Assembly: GCA_019637355.1 (NCBI GenBank)
Contig: JAHBVT010000001.1
Span: 2,697,192 to 2,761,191 of the forward strand
Origin: Gemmatimonadaceae bacterium
Lineage (GTDB): Bacteria > Gemmatimonadota > Gemmatimonadetes > Gemmatimonadales > Gemmatimonadaceae
Length of the DNA stretch: 64,000 bases
Reading direction: 5' to 3'
Made by a program: the position numbers and the translations under genes. Each line of letters opens with the position of its first letter. Position 1 is the first letter of the stretch. Under the pieces are notes generated by a model. The model did no database searches and was not told where the DNA came from. It saw nothing but the letters and a program-made list of their open reading frames with translations. This document shows positions 18,731 through 27,353 of the stretch, piece by piece.

Positions 18731-19702
18731 ATGCCCGCCAACCGCCACCTCGTCGCCGTCCTCGCCCTGCCGTCGGTGGTGCCATTCGACCTCGGGGTGC
18801 CGCTGCAGGTGTTCGGCTACCCGCGGCCCGACCTCGGCGCCATACGCTACAAGGCCGTGCTCTGCGGCGTGCGCCGCGGGCCGGTGATGACGTCACAGGG
18901 ATTTCCCGTCGTCGCGCCGGCCGGGCTCGAAGCGCTCCGCCGCGCCCAGACCATCATCGTGCCCGGCGTCGATGACCTGGATCTTCCCATCCCTGCCGCC
19001 GTCACGCGCGCCCTGCGAGCCGCACACGCGCGCGGAACGCGCATTGCGGCCATCTGCACCGGCGCCTTCGCGCTCGCCGAGGCGGGCCTGCTCGACGGAC
19101 GCCGCGCGACGACGCATTGGATCGACGCGCCGGAACTCATCCGGCGCTATCCCGACGTGCGCGTGGACGCCGACGTGCTGTACGTCGACGAAGGGCGCAT
19201 CCTCACGTCGGCCGGCATCGCGGCGGGCGTGGATCTCTGCCTGCACCTCGTGCGGCGCGACCACGGCGCGGCGCTCGCCAACACCATCGCGAGGCGGCTC
19301 GTCGTCCCGCCGCTGCGCGATGGCGGCCAGGCGCAGTACATCGCCGCGCCGGTCATCGCCGACGACGGCGGCTCGCTCGACCGCACGCGCTCGTGGGCGC
19401 TCGCACGGCTCGATGCGCCGCTCGACGTGCCCGCGCTCGCACGGCACGCCAAGCTGCCCGTCCGCACCTTCGCGCGCCGGTTCCGCGCCGAATGCGGCAC
19501 GACCCCGCTGCAGTGGCTGACGCGCCAGCGCGTGCTGCGCGCGCAGCAACTGCTCGAGACGACGCGCTGGGGCATCGAACGCGTCGCCAGTTCGTGCGGG
19601 CTTGGCTCGGCCGTCACGCTACGCGCGCAGTTCCGGCGGACGCTGGGCACGTCACCCGTGGCATACCGCCGCACCTTCCAGGCGGCAGGGAGCACGCGTT
19701 AG
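18731..19702 (+). CDS. GlxA-family AraC-type transcription regulator
   Basis: A 323-residue regulator with an N-terminal DJ-1/PfpI-like domain (residues about 5-180) and a C-terminal AraC DNA-binding domain (about 215-318). The PfpI part shows TIIVPGVDDLD, the nucleophile-elbow-like AAICTGAFALAEAGLLDGR and ATTHW. The HTH part has the two helix pairs LARHAKLPVRTFARRF and ERVASSCGLGSAVTLRAQF, ending GTSPVAYRR. The ATG at 18731 sits right after the palindrome. GlxA-like regulators usually act on neighbouring genes, so the divergent rhodanese is the likely target. Confidence 0.9.
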   Translation: MPANRHLVAVLALPSVVPFDLGVPLQVFGYPRPDLGAIRYKAVLCGVRRGPVMTSQGFPVVAPAGLEALRRAQTIIVPGVDDLDLPIPAAVTRALRAAHARGTRIAAICTGAFALAEAGLLDGRRATTHWIDAPELIRRYPDVRVDADVLYVDEGRILTSAGIAAGVDLCLHLVRRDHGAALANTIARRLVVPPLRDGGQAQYIAAPVIADDGGSLDRTRSWALARLDAPLDVPALARHAKLPVRTFARRFRAECGTTPLQWLTRQRVLRAQQLLETTRWGIERVASSCGLGSAVTLRAQFRRTLGTSPVAYRRTFQAAGSTR

Positions 19703-19764
19703 ACCGGGGCGGTGGTGCAGAACCGCTGCCTGTGGTGGAGCTACGCGCCTGGGACGCTGAGGCG

Positions 19765-20544
19765 CTACGGCGCCGCCAGGGTCACCGTGGCCACGAAGGC
19801 ACGGTGATCCGAGCTGAGCGAGTCGGTGACCACGCGTCCGGTCGTGGCCGTCCACGCGGAACGAGGGCCCAGGAGGATGTGGTCGATCTCCTTCTCGGGC
19901 TGCGTGGACGGAAAGGTGAAACGATCGGCGGCCGGCTTGTCGACCGTCAGGAACCGCGTCTGCCAACGTTCCATCGTGCGCGACGTGGGCTCGTCGTTGA
20001 AGTCGCCAAGCAGTAGCACTGGCAGGGAGATGGTATCCAGCACCGCCGCCAGGGCCTCGGCCTGCGCGAAGCGGAATGCGTCGTCCGCCACCCAGTCGAA
20101 GTGCACGTTCACGGCGACGATGCGCCGCCCCGGGGCGACCTCCAGCTCCACCAGCAGCGCGACGCGTGGCTCGTTGCCGACGGGCAGGGGAATCTCGTGG
20201 ATGCGCCGCATCGGGTGGCGCGAGAGAATCGCCATTCCGTACTCGCCGCCCTGGTAAGGCATAAACGCCCCGAAGGCGTGTTCCATCCCCAGACGTTGTC
20301 CTAGTTCTGCGGCCTGCGCGCTGCGCCCGGAGCGCTCGACCGCGCGATCCACCTCTTGGAGTCCGATAATGTCCGCGTCGAGCGCGCGCAGGGCTGCCGC
20401 CGTGCGCGCCAGGTCCACGCGCCCATCCATACCGCGTCCGTGCCGGATGTTGTACGTCGCGATCGTGAGCGACTGCTCGGAGGGCGCGACACACCCCTCG
20501 ACGACGAACGCCGCGACCAATGCGGCGAGCGCGGCCAGACGCAT
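19765..20544 (-). CDS. Endonuclease/exonuclease/phosphatase family lipoprotein
   Basis: A 259-residue metal-dependent phosphoesterase of the EEP fold. The N-terminus looks like a lipoprotein signal (VVEGCVAP), so it is probably envelope-bound. The catalytic elements are in order: TYNIRHG, IGLQEVD with the metal-binding Glu, NVHFDW, LLGDFNDEP and the final SDHRAFVATV. The substrate could be nucleic acid, inositol phosphate or a phospholipid. Its ATG shares a base with the upstream stop (TGATG at 20544), so it is translationally coupled to the TPR-like gene. Confidence 0.88.
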   Translation of the reverse strand: MRLAALAALVAAFVVEGCVAPSEQSLTIATYNIRHGRGMDGRVDLARTAAALRALDADIIGLQEVDRAVERSGRSAQAAELGQRLGMEHAFGAFMPYQGGEYGMAILSRHPMRRIHEIPLPVGNEPRVALLVELEVAPGRRIVAVNVHFDWVADDAFRFAQAEALAAVLDTISLPVLLLGDFNDEPTSRTMERWQTRFLTVDKPAADRFTFPSTQPEKEIDHILLGPRSAWTATTGRVVTDSLSSDHRAFVATVTLAAP

Positions 20545-21434
20545 CAGCGCTCGACCCGCAGCGTACCCGCACGCGCATCAAGCTGCCACCGCGCCCCGCG
20601 CAGCAGCGCGCGACCCGCCGCGCTCTCGATGCGCACCGGTGCCTGGCCCACCTGCGGCACCAGCAGCAATCCGGGAAACGTCACGACGAAGGGAATCTGT
20701 CGCACCCGCGCGTCGGGACCGAGCGCTGCGGGCGCACGACCAAGCGTCAGCGTTCCGGCGGCCTCGTCCACGAGCGGATGCAATCCCCAGAGCACGTCGA
20801 GTCCGACGCGCACTTCGTCGGGTGACGCCAGCGAATCCACGCGCGCCTCGAGCCGCGCGAGCCGCCGCTCGCCGATCCACAGTGCCTCGAGCCGCCTCGA
20901 ACCGTCGAGCGAGAACGCCGCGGCGGCGCGGCGTCCGAGCACGACGCCGCGCAGGTTCGGGTCCAGCGTCGCGGTGAACGCGCTCGCCGCACTGCGGCCC
21001 GGACGCACCGTGAACGCGCCGAGCGTGGCGGGCTGCGTCGGCGTTGCGAAGGGAACGGTGACGGCAGGGCCAGGCGCCTGGGCCACGTGGTACGGCAGGA
21101 TTTCCTGTCGCGCGAGCTGCACGCGACCCGCATCGGCGCCGAAGCGCTGCGCTTCGTCAAAGAGCACCAGTGCGATGGTGAATCGTCCGCGCGAGGCCAG
21201 ATACGCCGCCAGTGCGCCACGTGCAGCCGGATCGCGCGGCCGCGCATCGGAGGCCGCATACAGCGCCTCCTCGGCGGCGGCCAAGCGTCCCTGCGCGAGC
21301 AGCGAATCGGCGCGCGAGGGTTGGGCGGCGGGCAGCGCGGGGCGCGGGGCTTGGGCCCTCGCCGCCACGTTCGCGCAGACGACGAGCACGACCGCGCCGC
21401 ACAGCCGGCGCGCGACATCGCGCGCAGGCCCCAT
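20544..21434 (-). CDS. Secreted protein with TPR-like N-terminus and retropepsin-like hints
   Basis: A 296-residue exported protein, signal peptide ending near AARAQ. Residues about 40-105 look like tetratricopeptide helices (DSLLAQGRLAAAEEALY, then GRFTIALVLFDEAQRFG). The C-terminal half has beta-rich segments (GVVLGRRAAAAFSLDG, GLDVLWGLHPLVDEAAGTLTL) reminiscent of one lobe of an aspartyl protease. I do not see an intact catalytic DTG, so enzyme activity is not claimed. It starts 5 bases after the kinase gene and overlaps the next gene by one base; it is part of one operon. Confidence 0.65.
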   Translation of the reverse strand: MGPARDVARRLCGAVVLVVCANVAARAQAPRPALPAAQPSRADSLLAQGRLAAAEEALYAASDARPRDPAARGALAAYLASRGRFTIALVLFDEAQRFGADAGRVQLARQEILPYHVAQAPGPAVTVPFATPTQPATLGAFTVRPGRSAASAFTATLDPNLRGVVLGRRAAAAFSLDGSRRLEALWIGERRLARLEARVDSLASPDEVRVGLDVLWGLHPLVDEAAGTLTLGRAPAALGPDARVRQIPFVVTFPGLLLVPQVGQAPVRIESAAGRALLRGARWQLDARAGTLRVER

Positions 21435-21439
21435 CGCGC

Positions 21440-22453
21440 TCAGCCGATGGCGGCGCGCAGCGCCGCCGCGAACTCCGGCGCCGTCGCGTAACGGTCGGCG
21501 GCGTCGCGGGCCATCCCCTTCAGTAGCACGGCGTCCACCGCTTCGGGCAGCTCCGGACGCCGGTTGCGCGCGGGGATCGGGTCGGCGCGCAGGCGCGCGA
21601 TCATCATCGCCTGCTGGTTGCCGCCCTCGAAGGGCAGCTTGGCCGTGAGCATCTCGTAGGTCATCAACGAGAGGGAGTAGATGTCCGTGCGCGGGTCCAG
21701 CGGCTTGCCGCGCAGTTGCTCGGGGCTCATAAACTCCGGCGTCCCGAGGATGATGCCGGTGGCCGTGAGCTTCTGCAGCTCGCCGCCCGCCTTGCGCTCC
21801 TTGGCCAGCCCGAAGTCCATCACGACCGCGTACTCCTCGCCCTCGGGCTTCTTGCAGATCATGATGTTCTCGGGCTTCAGGTCGCGGTGCACGATCCCGA
21901 GTTGGTGTGCCACGTGCAGGCCATCGGCGATTTCGGTGATGAACTTGGCCGTGTCCTCGAGCGTGGTCTTGCCGACGCGATAGTTGCGGTCGGAGAGGAT
22001 TTCGCCCTCGACGAAGGGCATCACCACGTAGCAGAGGCCGTCCTCGGTCTCGCCCATCCGCACGATGTGGCAGACGTTGGGATGCGCGAGGCGGATGCCC
22101 AGCGCCGCCTCGCGGCGCAGGCGGGCCATCGCGTTCTCGTCCTTGCTCAGCGCCGGCGAGAGGATCTTAATCGCGTAGCGCGTGTTGCTCGAGACGTCGC
22201 GCGCGAGGTACACGTAGCTCATTCCGCCCTCGCCCACCTTCTTCACGATGGCGTAGCGGCGGTCGAGCACCTGGCCGGCCATATTCGCGTGGCTGGTCGC
22301 CGCCGACGGCGTCGGCGCCGAGGGGCCTTCGCCGATGCGCACCGCGGTGGCGCGCGCCGAGACGTCGCCGGAGCCGAGGCGCGTCCCGTCCTTGGTGCAG
22401 AAGCGTGCGTCGTCGGCGTATTCGAGACCACAGGTGGGGCAACGCATCGGCAT
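21440..22453 (-). CDS. Zinc-ribbon Ser/Thr protein kinase
   Basis: A 337-residue Hanks-type kinase. The N-terminus is a small zinc ribbon (CPTCG near residue 5, then ARFC). The kinase domain spans about residues 58-335: GEGGMSYVYLA (glycine loop), AIKIL (ATP-anchoring Lys), HRDLKPENIM (catalytic loop), MDFGLAK, then GTPEFMSPEQL. All catalytic residues are present. No membrane helix or PASTA domain follows, so it is soluble. The start overlaps the dehydratase stop in TGATG; a second in-frame ATG lies 6 bases later. It holds one of the four CATG sites (21860). Targets are unknown, perhaps the operon's own envelope proteins. Confidence 0.92.
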   Translation of the reverse strand: MPMRCPTCGLEYADDARFCTKDGTRLGSGDVSARATAVRIGEGPSAPTPSAATSHANMAGQVLDRRYAIVKKVGEGGMSYVYLARDVSSNTRYAIKILSPALSKDENAMARLRREAALGIRLAHPNVCHIVRMGETEDGLCYVVMPFVEGEILSDRNYRVGKTTLEDTAKFITEIADGLHVAHQLGIVHRDLKPENIMICKKPEGEEYAVVMDFGLAKERKAGGELQKLTATGIILGTPEFMSPEQLRGKPLDPRTDIYSLSLMTYEMLTAKLPFEGGNQQAMMIARLRADPIPARNRRPELPEAVDAVLLKGMARDAADRYATAPEFAAALRAAIG

Positions 22454-23454
22454 CAGGCCGTTCCTCCGGGCGCGCCGTCGCCCAGCAGGACGCGCACGCC
22501 ATCGTATTCGATGTTTCCGCCACTGAGCACGGCGACCGTCTTTCCCCGCGGCGTCACGATGCCGTCGAGCAGCGCCGCCAGCGTGATCGCACCGCTCGGC
22601 TCGCAAACGAGCTTGAGTCGCTCCATCGCGTACTGCATCGCCGGCGCGAGTCGCTCGTCCCGCACCGTCACCACGTCGTCGAGGTGCGCCTGCAGGTGGT
22701 GGAAGTTGCGCGTCCCGATGCGCACCGCAAGCAAGCCATCGGCGAGGCCCTCGGGATTGGCCGGGATGGTCACCGGTTCGCCGGCCGCGCGCGCCTTGCT
22801 GAACTTGGGCGACCCCGCTGGCTCCACGCCAATCACGCGCGCCCGCGGCGCCAGCGCCTTGATGGCCGTCGCGACGCCGGCGCTGAGGCCGCCGCCGCCG
22901 ATCGGCACGAGCACGGTGCCCACGTCCGGCAGGTCCTCGGCGATCTCGAGGCCGCAGCTGCCCTGCCCCGCGATGATCGTGTCGTCGTCGAAGGGCGGCA
23001 CGAAGCTGAGCTGCTCCTTCTGCTGCAGCTCGTGCGCCAGCGCGATGCGCTCCGCCGTGGTGATGCCGTGGTAGAGGCAGCGCGCGCCGAGCCGCTCGGC
23101 GCCGTCGCGCTTGGCGCGCGGCACCGTCGTCGGCATCACGATGGTGGCCTTCACGCCGAAGAGCTTGGCGGCCAGCGCTACGCCTTGGCCGTGATTGCCC
23201 GAGCTGGCGGTGATGACGCCGCGATTGCGGTCCTCGGGCGACATCGACGCGAGATACGTGTACGCGCCGCGGAACTTGAAGGCGCCGCCGCGCTGGAGCA
23301 TCTCGGGCTTGTAGTAGATCGGGGCTCCGAGGCGAGCGCCGAGGGCGTCGTCGGGCAGCAGGGGCGTGCGGACCGCGACGGGGCGGAGGATCTCGGCCGC
23401 GCGACGGATGTCCTCGAGGAGGACGAGCTGCGCAGTGGCGACGGCGCTGGTCAT
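22453..23454 (-). CDS. Threonine/serine dehydratase (PLP type, no ACT domain)
   Basis: A 333-residue fold-type II PLP enzyme that deaminates threonine or serine. The Schiff-base Lys is in GAFKFRGA, the substrate loop is ASSGNHGQGVA, and the phosphate-binding Gly stretch is PIGGGGLSAG. It lacks the C-terminal ACT-like regulatory domain of biosynthetic IlvA, so it is closer to catabolic TdcB or serine racemase. An in-frame TTG at 23475 would add seven residues; the ATG at 23454 is preferred. It is coupled to the downstream kinase gene by a one-base overlap. Confidence 0.9.
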   Translation of the reverse strand: MTSAVATAQLVLLEDIRRAAEILRPVAVRTPLLPDDALGARLGAPIYYKPEMLQRGGAFKFRGAYTYLASMSPEDRNRGVITASSGNHGQGVALAAKLFGVKATIVMPTTVPRAKRDGAERLGARCLYHGITTAERIALAHELQQKEQLSFVPPFDDDTIIAGQGSCGLEIAEDLPDVGTVLVPIGGGGLSAGVATAIKALAPRARVIGVEPAGSPKFSKARAAGEPVTIPANPEGLADGLLAVRIGTRNFHHLQAHLDDVVTVRDERLAPAMQYAMERLKLVCEPSGAITLAALLDGIVTPRGKTVAVLSGGNIEYDGVRVLLGDGAPGGTA

Positions 23455-23476
23455 CGGGGGCGCCGACGCGGGCAAA

Positions 23477-24922
23477 TCAGCGCGACGCGCCGTCCCACCG
23501 CGAGACCGACTGACCGCGGGCCTGGAGGTCCATCGAGAGTAGCGAGATGGCCAGGACGGGGGCGTCGTTGCGGCGGCCGACGGCGAAGCGGGCGTTGAGC
23601 GTCAGCGGCGTGCGCAGGATGTCGTACTGGCGGGCGGTGCCGCGCGGAATCTTCCACATATCGCCCGCTTCGTAGGTCATCCCAGCTTCGGTGCTGCACC
23701 AGAACACCGGCCGCGAGTAGCAGGTGAACGACAGCGTGCCGGGCGCGTTGCCGCCGGCGCTGCGCGTGATGGGCAAGCCCACGCCGTCTACCGTGAACTC
23801 GAAGATCTCGCGGTCCGGGTCGTAGCGCACTTCGCGCACCGGCATCGCCACGACGTAGGTGCGGCTGTTGCTGGAGAAGAACTCGCGCTCGCGACGCTGC
23901 GTGGCCTCGAAGGCCGCGGCGCGGCGCGCCTCGAACTCGGCCGTACTCTCGTACGGGTCGCGCACGAGGCTCTCGTTGCGGGCCTGCAGCTCGGCGTACA
24001 TCGTGGCCGCGCCCTGCGCGAACTCGTTGAGCTTCTGCGAGAACTGCTGCGCGCTGATGTTCTCAGTCTGGGACGGAACGGTCATCCCAGCCGGATCGAT
24101 GTCGCGAGTGCCCGTGCGGGCGCTGGCGGGAATGTCGCTGGCGGGCAGCGGCGCCGCCGCGGTCGGGCGCGCGGCGCCGGGGGTGGCACCGGCTTGCTGG
24201 CCGGCCGTCTGTGGGCGCAGTGGAGGCGCCGGGGTGGCCGGCGTCATTCCGGTTTCTTGCCTTGCCGCCGACTGTTGCGGTGCCGGTTCAGTGCGCGCGG
24301 GTTCCTGCCGTGCCGCAGGCTGCGAGGGCGTCGTGGTGACCGTCGGGGTCGCGGGCTGGGCGGCAGGCTGCTGCGCGGGCGCTTGGGACGGTGCCGGCGT
24401 GGGTGTCTGGGCCGGTGTCTGGGCCGGTGTCTGGGCAGGGGCCTGACTCGGCGTCTGAGCGGCGCCCGTGCGCGGTGGCGTCTGTGTCTGTGGTGCCGCC
24501 TGCGGAGGAGTCGCTGGGGCCGCCGCGACGGGTGCCCCAGTGCCCGGGCGCCCTTCCTGGCAGAACGGCTGCGAGGCCGGGCCCGTGGGCTCGGCCGACG
24601 AGATGATGATGAAGCAGGCCACCGGCGAGAGCGTCGGATGGGTCGCGTTGGCGGCCCAGGCGTTCATCGAGGCGTAGGCGATGTTAATCGTCGCGCCCGA
24701 GGTCGGCGCGAAGCCTATGTCGCGGGCATCGGCGGCATAGACGCGGGTGCGGTTATGGTGCGCCGTCTGAAGCTCGGAGAGCCGGACGAGGTCAGCCTTG
24801 ACCGCATCGGCGACCTGGGCCTTCTCGCCCGTCAGGGCGGGGCGCTGGGCCATCGCCGGGCCTGCCAGGGCGGCAAGCAGGGCGACGGGAAGCAAAATCC
24901 GGGACACGAACGGAACCGTCAA
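23477..24922 (-). CDS. Secreted protein with long Pro/Ala/Gln/Thr-rich linker
   Basis: No known family is recognised. The 481-residue product has a signal peptide (ILLPVALLAALAGPAMAQ) and an N-terminal globular region that may be pilin-like (residues about 25-115). A low-complexity linker of about 150 residues follows (PAQTPAQTP and similar). The C-terminal domain contains a helical segment (QQFSQKLNEFAQGAATMYAEL) and a beta-rich end with Cys pairs. The start is uncertain: the TTG at 24922 has GGAG seven bases upstream and gives a standard signal peptide, while the GTG at 24976 would add 18 residues. It heads the operon running to 19765 and likely acts in the cell envelope. Confidence 0.7.
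   Translation of the reverse strand: MTVPFVSRILLPVALLAALAGPAMAQRPALTGEKAQVADAVKADLVRLSELQTAHHNRTRVYAADARDIGFAPTSGATINIAYASMNAWAANATHPTLSPVACFIIISSAEPTGPASQPFCQEGRPGTGAPVAAAPATPPQAAPQTQTPPRTGAAQTPSQAPAQTPAQTPAQTPTPAPSQAPAQQPAAQPATPTVTTTPSQPAARQEPARTEPAPQQSAARQETGMTPATPAPPLRPQTAGQQAGATPGAARPTAAAPLPASDIPASARTGTRDIDPAGMTVPSQTENISAQQFSQKLNEFAQGAATMYAELQARNESLVRDPYESTAEFEARRAAAFEATQRREREFFSSNSRTYVVAMPVREVRYDPDREIFEFTVDGVGLPITRSAGGNAPGTLSFTCYSRPVFWCSTEAGMTYEAGDMWKIPRGTARQYDILRTPLTLNARFAVGRRNDAPVLAISLLSMDLQARGQSVSRWDGASR
24408..24443. repeat. 12-base tandem repeat coding for the PAQT linker
   Basis: About three copies of a GTGTCTGGGCCG unit lie inside the linker-coding part of the proline-rich secreted gene, giving repeated AQTP on the minus strand. 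It is typical of length-variable linkers. Confidence 0.7.
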
Positions 24923-25039
24923 GGAGGGTCTCCAAGGGGGGCGCGAACGAGGGGTAATCTGCGCCCCCACCGACACTTCCGCAACGTTCGGGACCCGTGA
25001 TTTTCCCTGTGAAAACCCCCTTCCGGAGCCCCGGCGCGG

Positions 25040-25648
25040 CTAGGGCCGCGCCGGCGGCGCCATCATCGTCGCACAGCCGGGTGCGGCCGGGGGGTTCGGG
25101 CCGCCATAGCGGCCCTCCACGAGGTGGGCTTCCCCGTGGATCAGCACCAGCGTGTACAGGCCGTCGTACTGGTGGTCGCAGAGCTCGGCCCGGCGGGGCC
25201 CGCCGAGCGCCGCGATGTACTCCATAATCGTGTTCGAGTGCCCCACCACGAGGACGGTCTTGCCGTGATGCTTGCGCACCGCGGCCGCCATCGCCTCGAT
25301 GTGCGAGGTCCCGGCCGAGAGCGGCACGACTTCGGGTGTGATGCCGAAGTGCCGCGCCACCGGCAGCGCCGTGTCGCGCGTGCGGACGCGCGGCGTGTGG
25401 ATGACCACCTGCAGCTTCGAATCCCGCAGCGCCTCCACCAGCGCCAGCGCGCGCTGCTCGCCGGCCGGCGTGAGCACCGGATCGTTGGCCGGCTCCGTGC
25501 CGCGCTCCCCGTGGCGCACGAAGATCACGATGGTCGGCTCCTCGTGCGGCGCGGCCTGCCCCGGCTGGTGGTGCGCGGGGTTGTGCTGCTGGGCGCCGAG
25601 CGCGGCCGGCAGCGCGACGAGGGCGAGGAGGCGGGCGAGTGAGCGCAT
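25040..25648 (-). CDS. Secreted histidine phosphatase family protein
   Basis: A 202-residue phosphoglycerate-mutase-like phosphatase with a signal peptide ending near LGAQ. The catalytic RHG motif is in IFVRHGERG, and the second catalytic His is in VVGHSNTI, with TPRVRTRDTA in between (phosphate-binding Arg). The substrate is unknown. The ATG at 25648 gives the signal peptide. It follows the DUF486 gene by 7 bases, so the two are likely cotranscribed. Confidence 0.88.
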   Translation of the reverse strand: MRSLARLLALVALPAALGAQQHNPAHHQPGQAAPHEEPTIVIFVRHGERGTEPANDPVLTPAGEQRALALVEALRDSKLQVVIHTPRVRTRDTALPVARHFGITPEVVPLSAGTSHIEAMAAAVRKHHGKTVLVVGHSNTIMEYIAALGGPRRAELCDHQYDGLYTLVLIHGEAHLVEGRYGGPNPPAAPGCATMMAPPARP

Positions 25649-25655
25649 CGTCAGG

Positions 25656-26012
25656 TCAGGCTGGAGTGAGGTTCCCACGGAACACAAAGTACACCGCGCC
25701 GAGCAGGCAGAGGCTGGCCCAGAGGAAATCGAGCTTGAGCGGCTGCTTCATATACACCACCGCGAAGGGCACGAAGACCGCGAGCGTGATGACTTCCTGC
25801 AGCATCTTGAGCTGGCCAAGCGAGAGCACCGTGAAGCCGATGCGGTTGGCCGGTACCTGCAGCAGGTACTCGAAGAGGGCGATGCCCCAGCTGATGAGGG
25901 CGGCAGCGTACCAGGCGCGGTGCTGATGGTGCTTGAGGTGGCCGTACCACGCGAAGGTCATAAACGCGTTGGAGGCGACGAGCAGCAGGGTGGTGCGGAG
26001 GACGGCGGACAT
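25656..26012 (-). CDS. DUF486 family small membrane protein
   Basis: A 118-residue inner-membrane protein with four hydrophobic helices. It matches the DUF486/DMT-like family: FMTFAWYGHLK, SWGIALFEYLLQVPANRIG, LKMLQEVITL and LGAVYFVFRG are typical. The family is distantly related to small drug/metabolite transporters, but no substrate is known. ATG 26012 fits the usual family length of about 115 residues. Confidence 0.87.
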   Translation of the reverse strand: MSAVLRTTLLLVASNAFMTFAWYGHLKHHQHRAWYAAALISWGIALFEYLLQVPANRIGFTVLSLGQLKMLQEVITLAVFVPFAVVYMKQPLKLDFLWASLCLLGAVYFVFRGNLTPA

Positions 26013-26229
26013 AGGGTGGGATGCTGCGCTGATTGAGGGTGGCACGCTGGCCGGCAGCGCGAATTCTACAGCGCGCTCGTCCGCTTGGCCCTGAGGCAGT
26101 TGGGCAACTGCTTGGCGACGGCCGCTCCACAGGAGTGCCCAGTAATATCTGCGCTGGAAACCGATCGCCGGACTCGATTCCGTTCAGGTCAGATCACCAA
26201 CGCAGCCCGCGGCCACGACGTCCCGGCGG

Positions 26230-27285
26230 TCAGCGCCTTCGAACGACTATCGCTCTAGGATACGGGAAGTTGTCTAGGATTACGAGCCTGTCGCCTCGGG
26301 CTGCCGCGACCAGCGGTAGACGTTCCGAGCGCTCGACCTCCGTCCCGTTCGTGAGATTGAGAAGTCGCGAGTCGATTGCGCTGAACTCTCGAGTCTCGGG
26401 AGGAGGGCCGGGAAAGCTCCGGACGTACTGAACGAGCAGATGCTGCTCATCCCACGCGACCATCGAACGCGCGAAGCTCGCCCCGTGAATCGAGTCGAGC
26501 ACGCCCCCGACACTGCCGTCGTCATTAACCCGGAAAGCGAGGGAGTGAACGCCATCCAGCCGGTTCGACCACTTCAACTGCCCGAGCGAGTCATACGCGT
26601 GCACCAGCGGGTGCGATCTACCAGCGAGAACCACCTGACTCCGTCGTTCATCGCAATAGAGACGCGGTTCGACAATCTGGCGGCGAGCAAGGAGGCCGAA
26701 CGTGCCGGCCGTGGCCTGCGGCAAAGACGGTTCCGGTCCGAAGGAGCGTCGCGCCTTCCCGTCCGGCCCGAGAGTGTGAGCCACGAACCCATCGAGCAGG
26801 AAGCTTGCGTAAACCCGACCCGCCAGTTCGCAAACGCTTGTCGAAACGTGCAGCGTACCAATCGAAGAGTCGAGGGACACGCGGCCACCAGTCGCCCGGA
26901 GAAACGAGAGGCGTGCGGAGGCAGGATCGAGCGCGAGGATCGCACCGGACGCGCTGCTGCCGATCGCTCGCGGTTGCGAGAGTTCCCCAGGACCCCTGCC
27001 CACTCTGGTGGAAGCCTGGAATCGTCCCACCGAATCGAACCACGAAACGCCGGGACGACGGAGATCCAGGAGCGCCAGGTCCCCGTGCGGGCCGTACTCC
27101 GCCGCGATGAGCTGGCCGAACTCCTGTTGCGGGTCGCCGTCCGCGACGCCCACGATGGCGACGGTGTCGACGGACCACAGGAGCAGCGTGGACGAGAGGG
27201 TTTGCGGGTTCTCACCGCCGCCTGTACAGCCGCCGAGCATTACTGCGGCAAGCAATGCTCGGACTGCGTGATGGACGTTGACCAT
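26230..27285 (-). CDS. Six-bladed beta-propeller lipoprotein (propeller 1)
   Basis: A 351-residue exported protein with a lipobox (LGGCTGG) and repeated beta-blade units. Hallmarks are GDLALLDLRRPGVSWFDSVG followed by RVGRGPGELSQP, the G-x-G-PGE-type loop shared by all six propeller genes here. The fold belongs to the 6-bladed/NHL-like group found as secreted proteins in Bacteroidota and Gemmatimonadota; the function is unproven. Base composition is clearly more AT-rich than the core genes. A broken Cys-rich mini-gene lies directly upstream on the same strand. Family assignment rests on pattern similarity, not a search. Confidence 0.72.
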   Translation of the reverse strand: MVNVHHAVRALLAAVMLGGCTGGGENPQTLSSTLLLWSVDTVAIVGVADGDPQQEFGQLIAAEYGPHGDLALLDLRRPGVSWFDSVGRFQASTRVGRGPGELSQPRAIGSSASGAILALDPASARLSFLRATGGRVSLDSSIGTLHVSTSVCELAGRVYASFLLDGFVAHTLGPDGKARRSFGPEPSLPQATAGTFGLLARRQIVEPRLYCDERRSQVVLAGRSHPLVHAYDSLGQLKWSNRLDGVHSLAFRVNDDGSVGGVLDSIHGASFARSMVAWDEQHLLVQYVRSFPGPPPETREFSAIDSRLLNLTNGTEVERSERLPLVAAARGDRLVILDNFPYPRAIVVRRR

Positions 27286-27353
27286 TGAACGCTCGCGCGG
27301 CGACCCACGCGAAGGACCTGCTGTCCGCACTCTCGTCGGGTACGCCAAAGCTT

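Noticed and set aside
20544-21434. Aspartyl protease call for the TPR-like secreted protein
   Set aside because: The C-terminal half has a vaguely retropepsin-like strand pattern, but no intact DTG or DSG catalytic motif is present.
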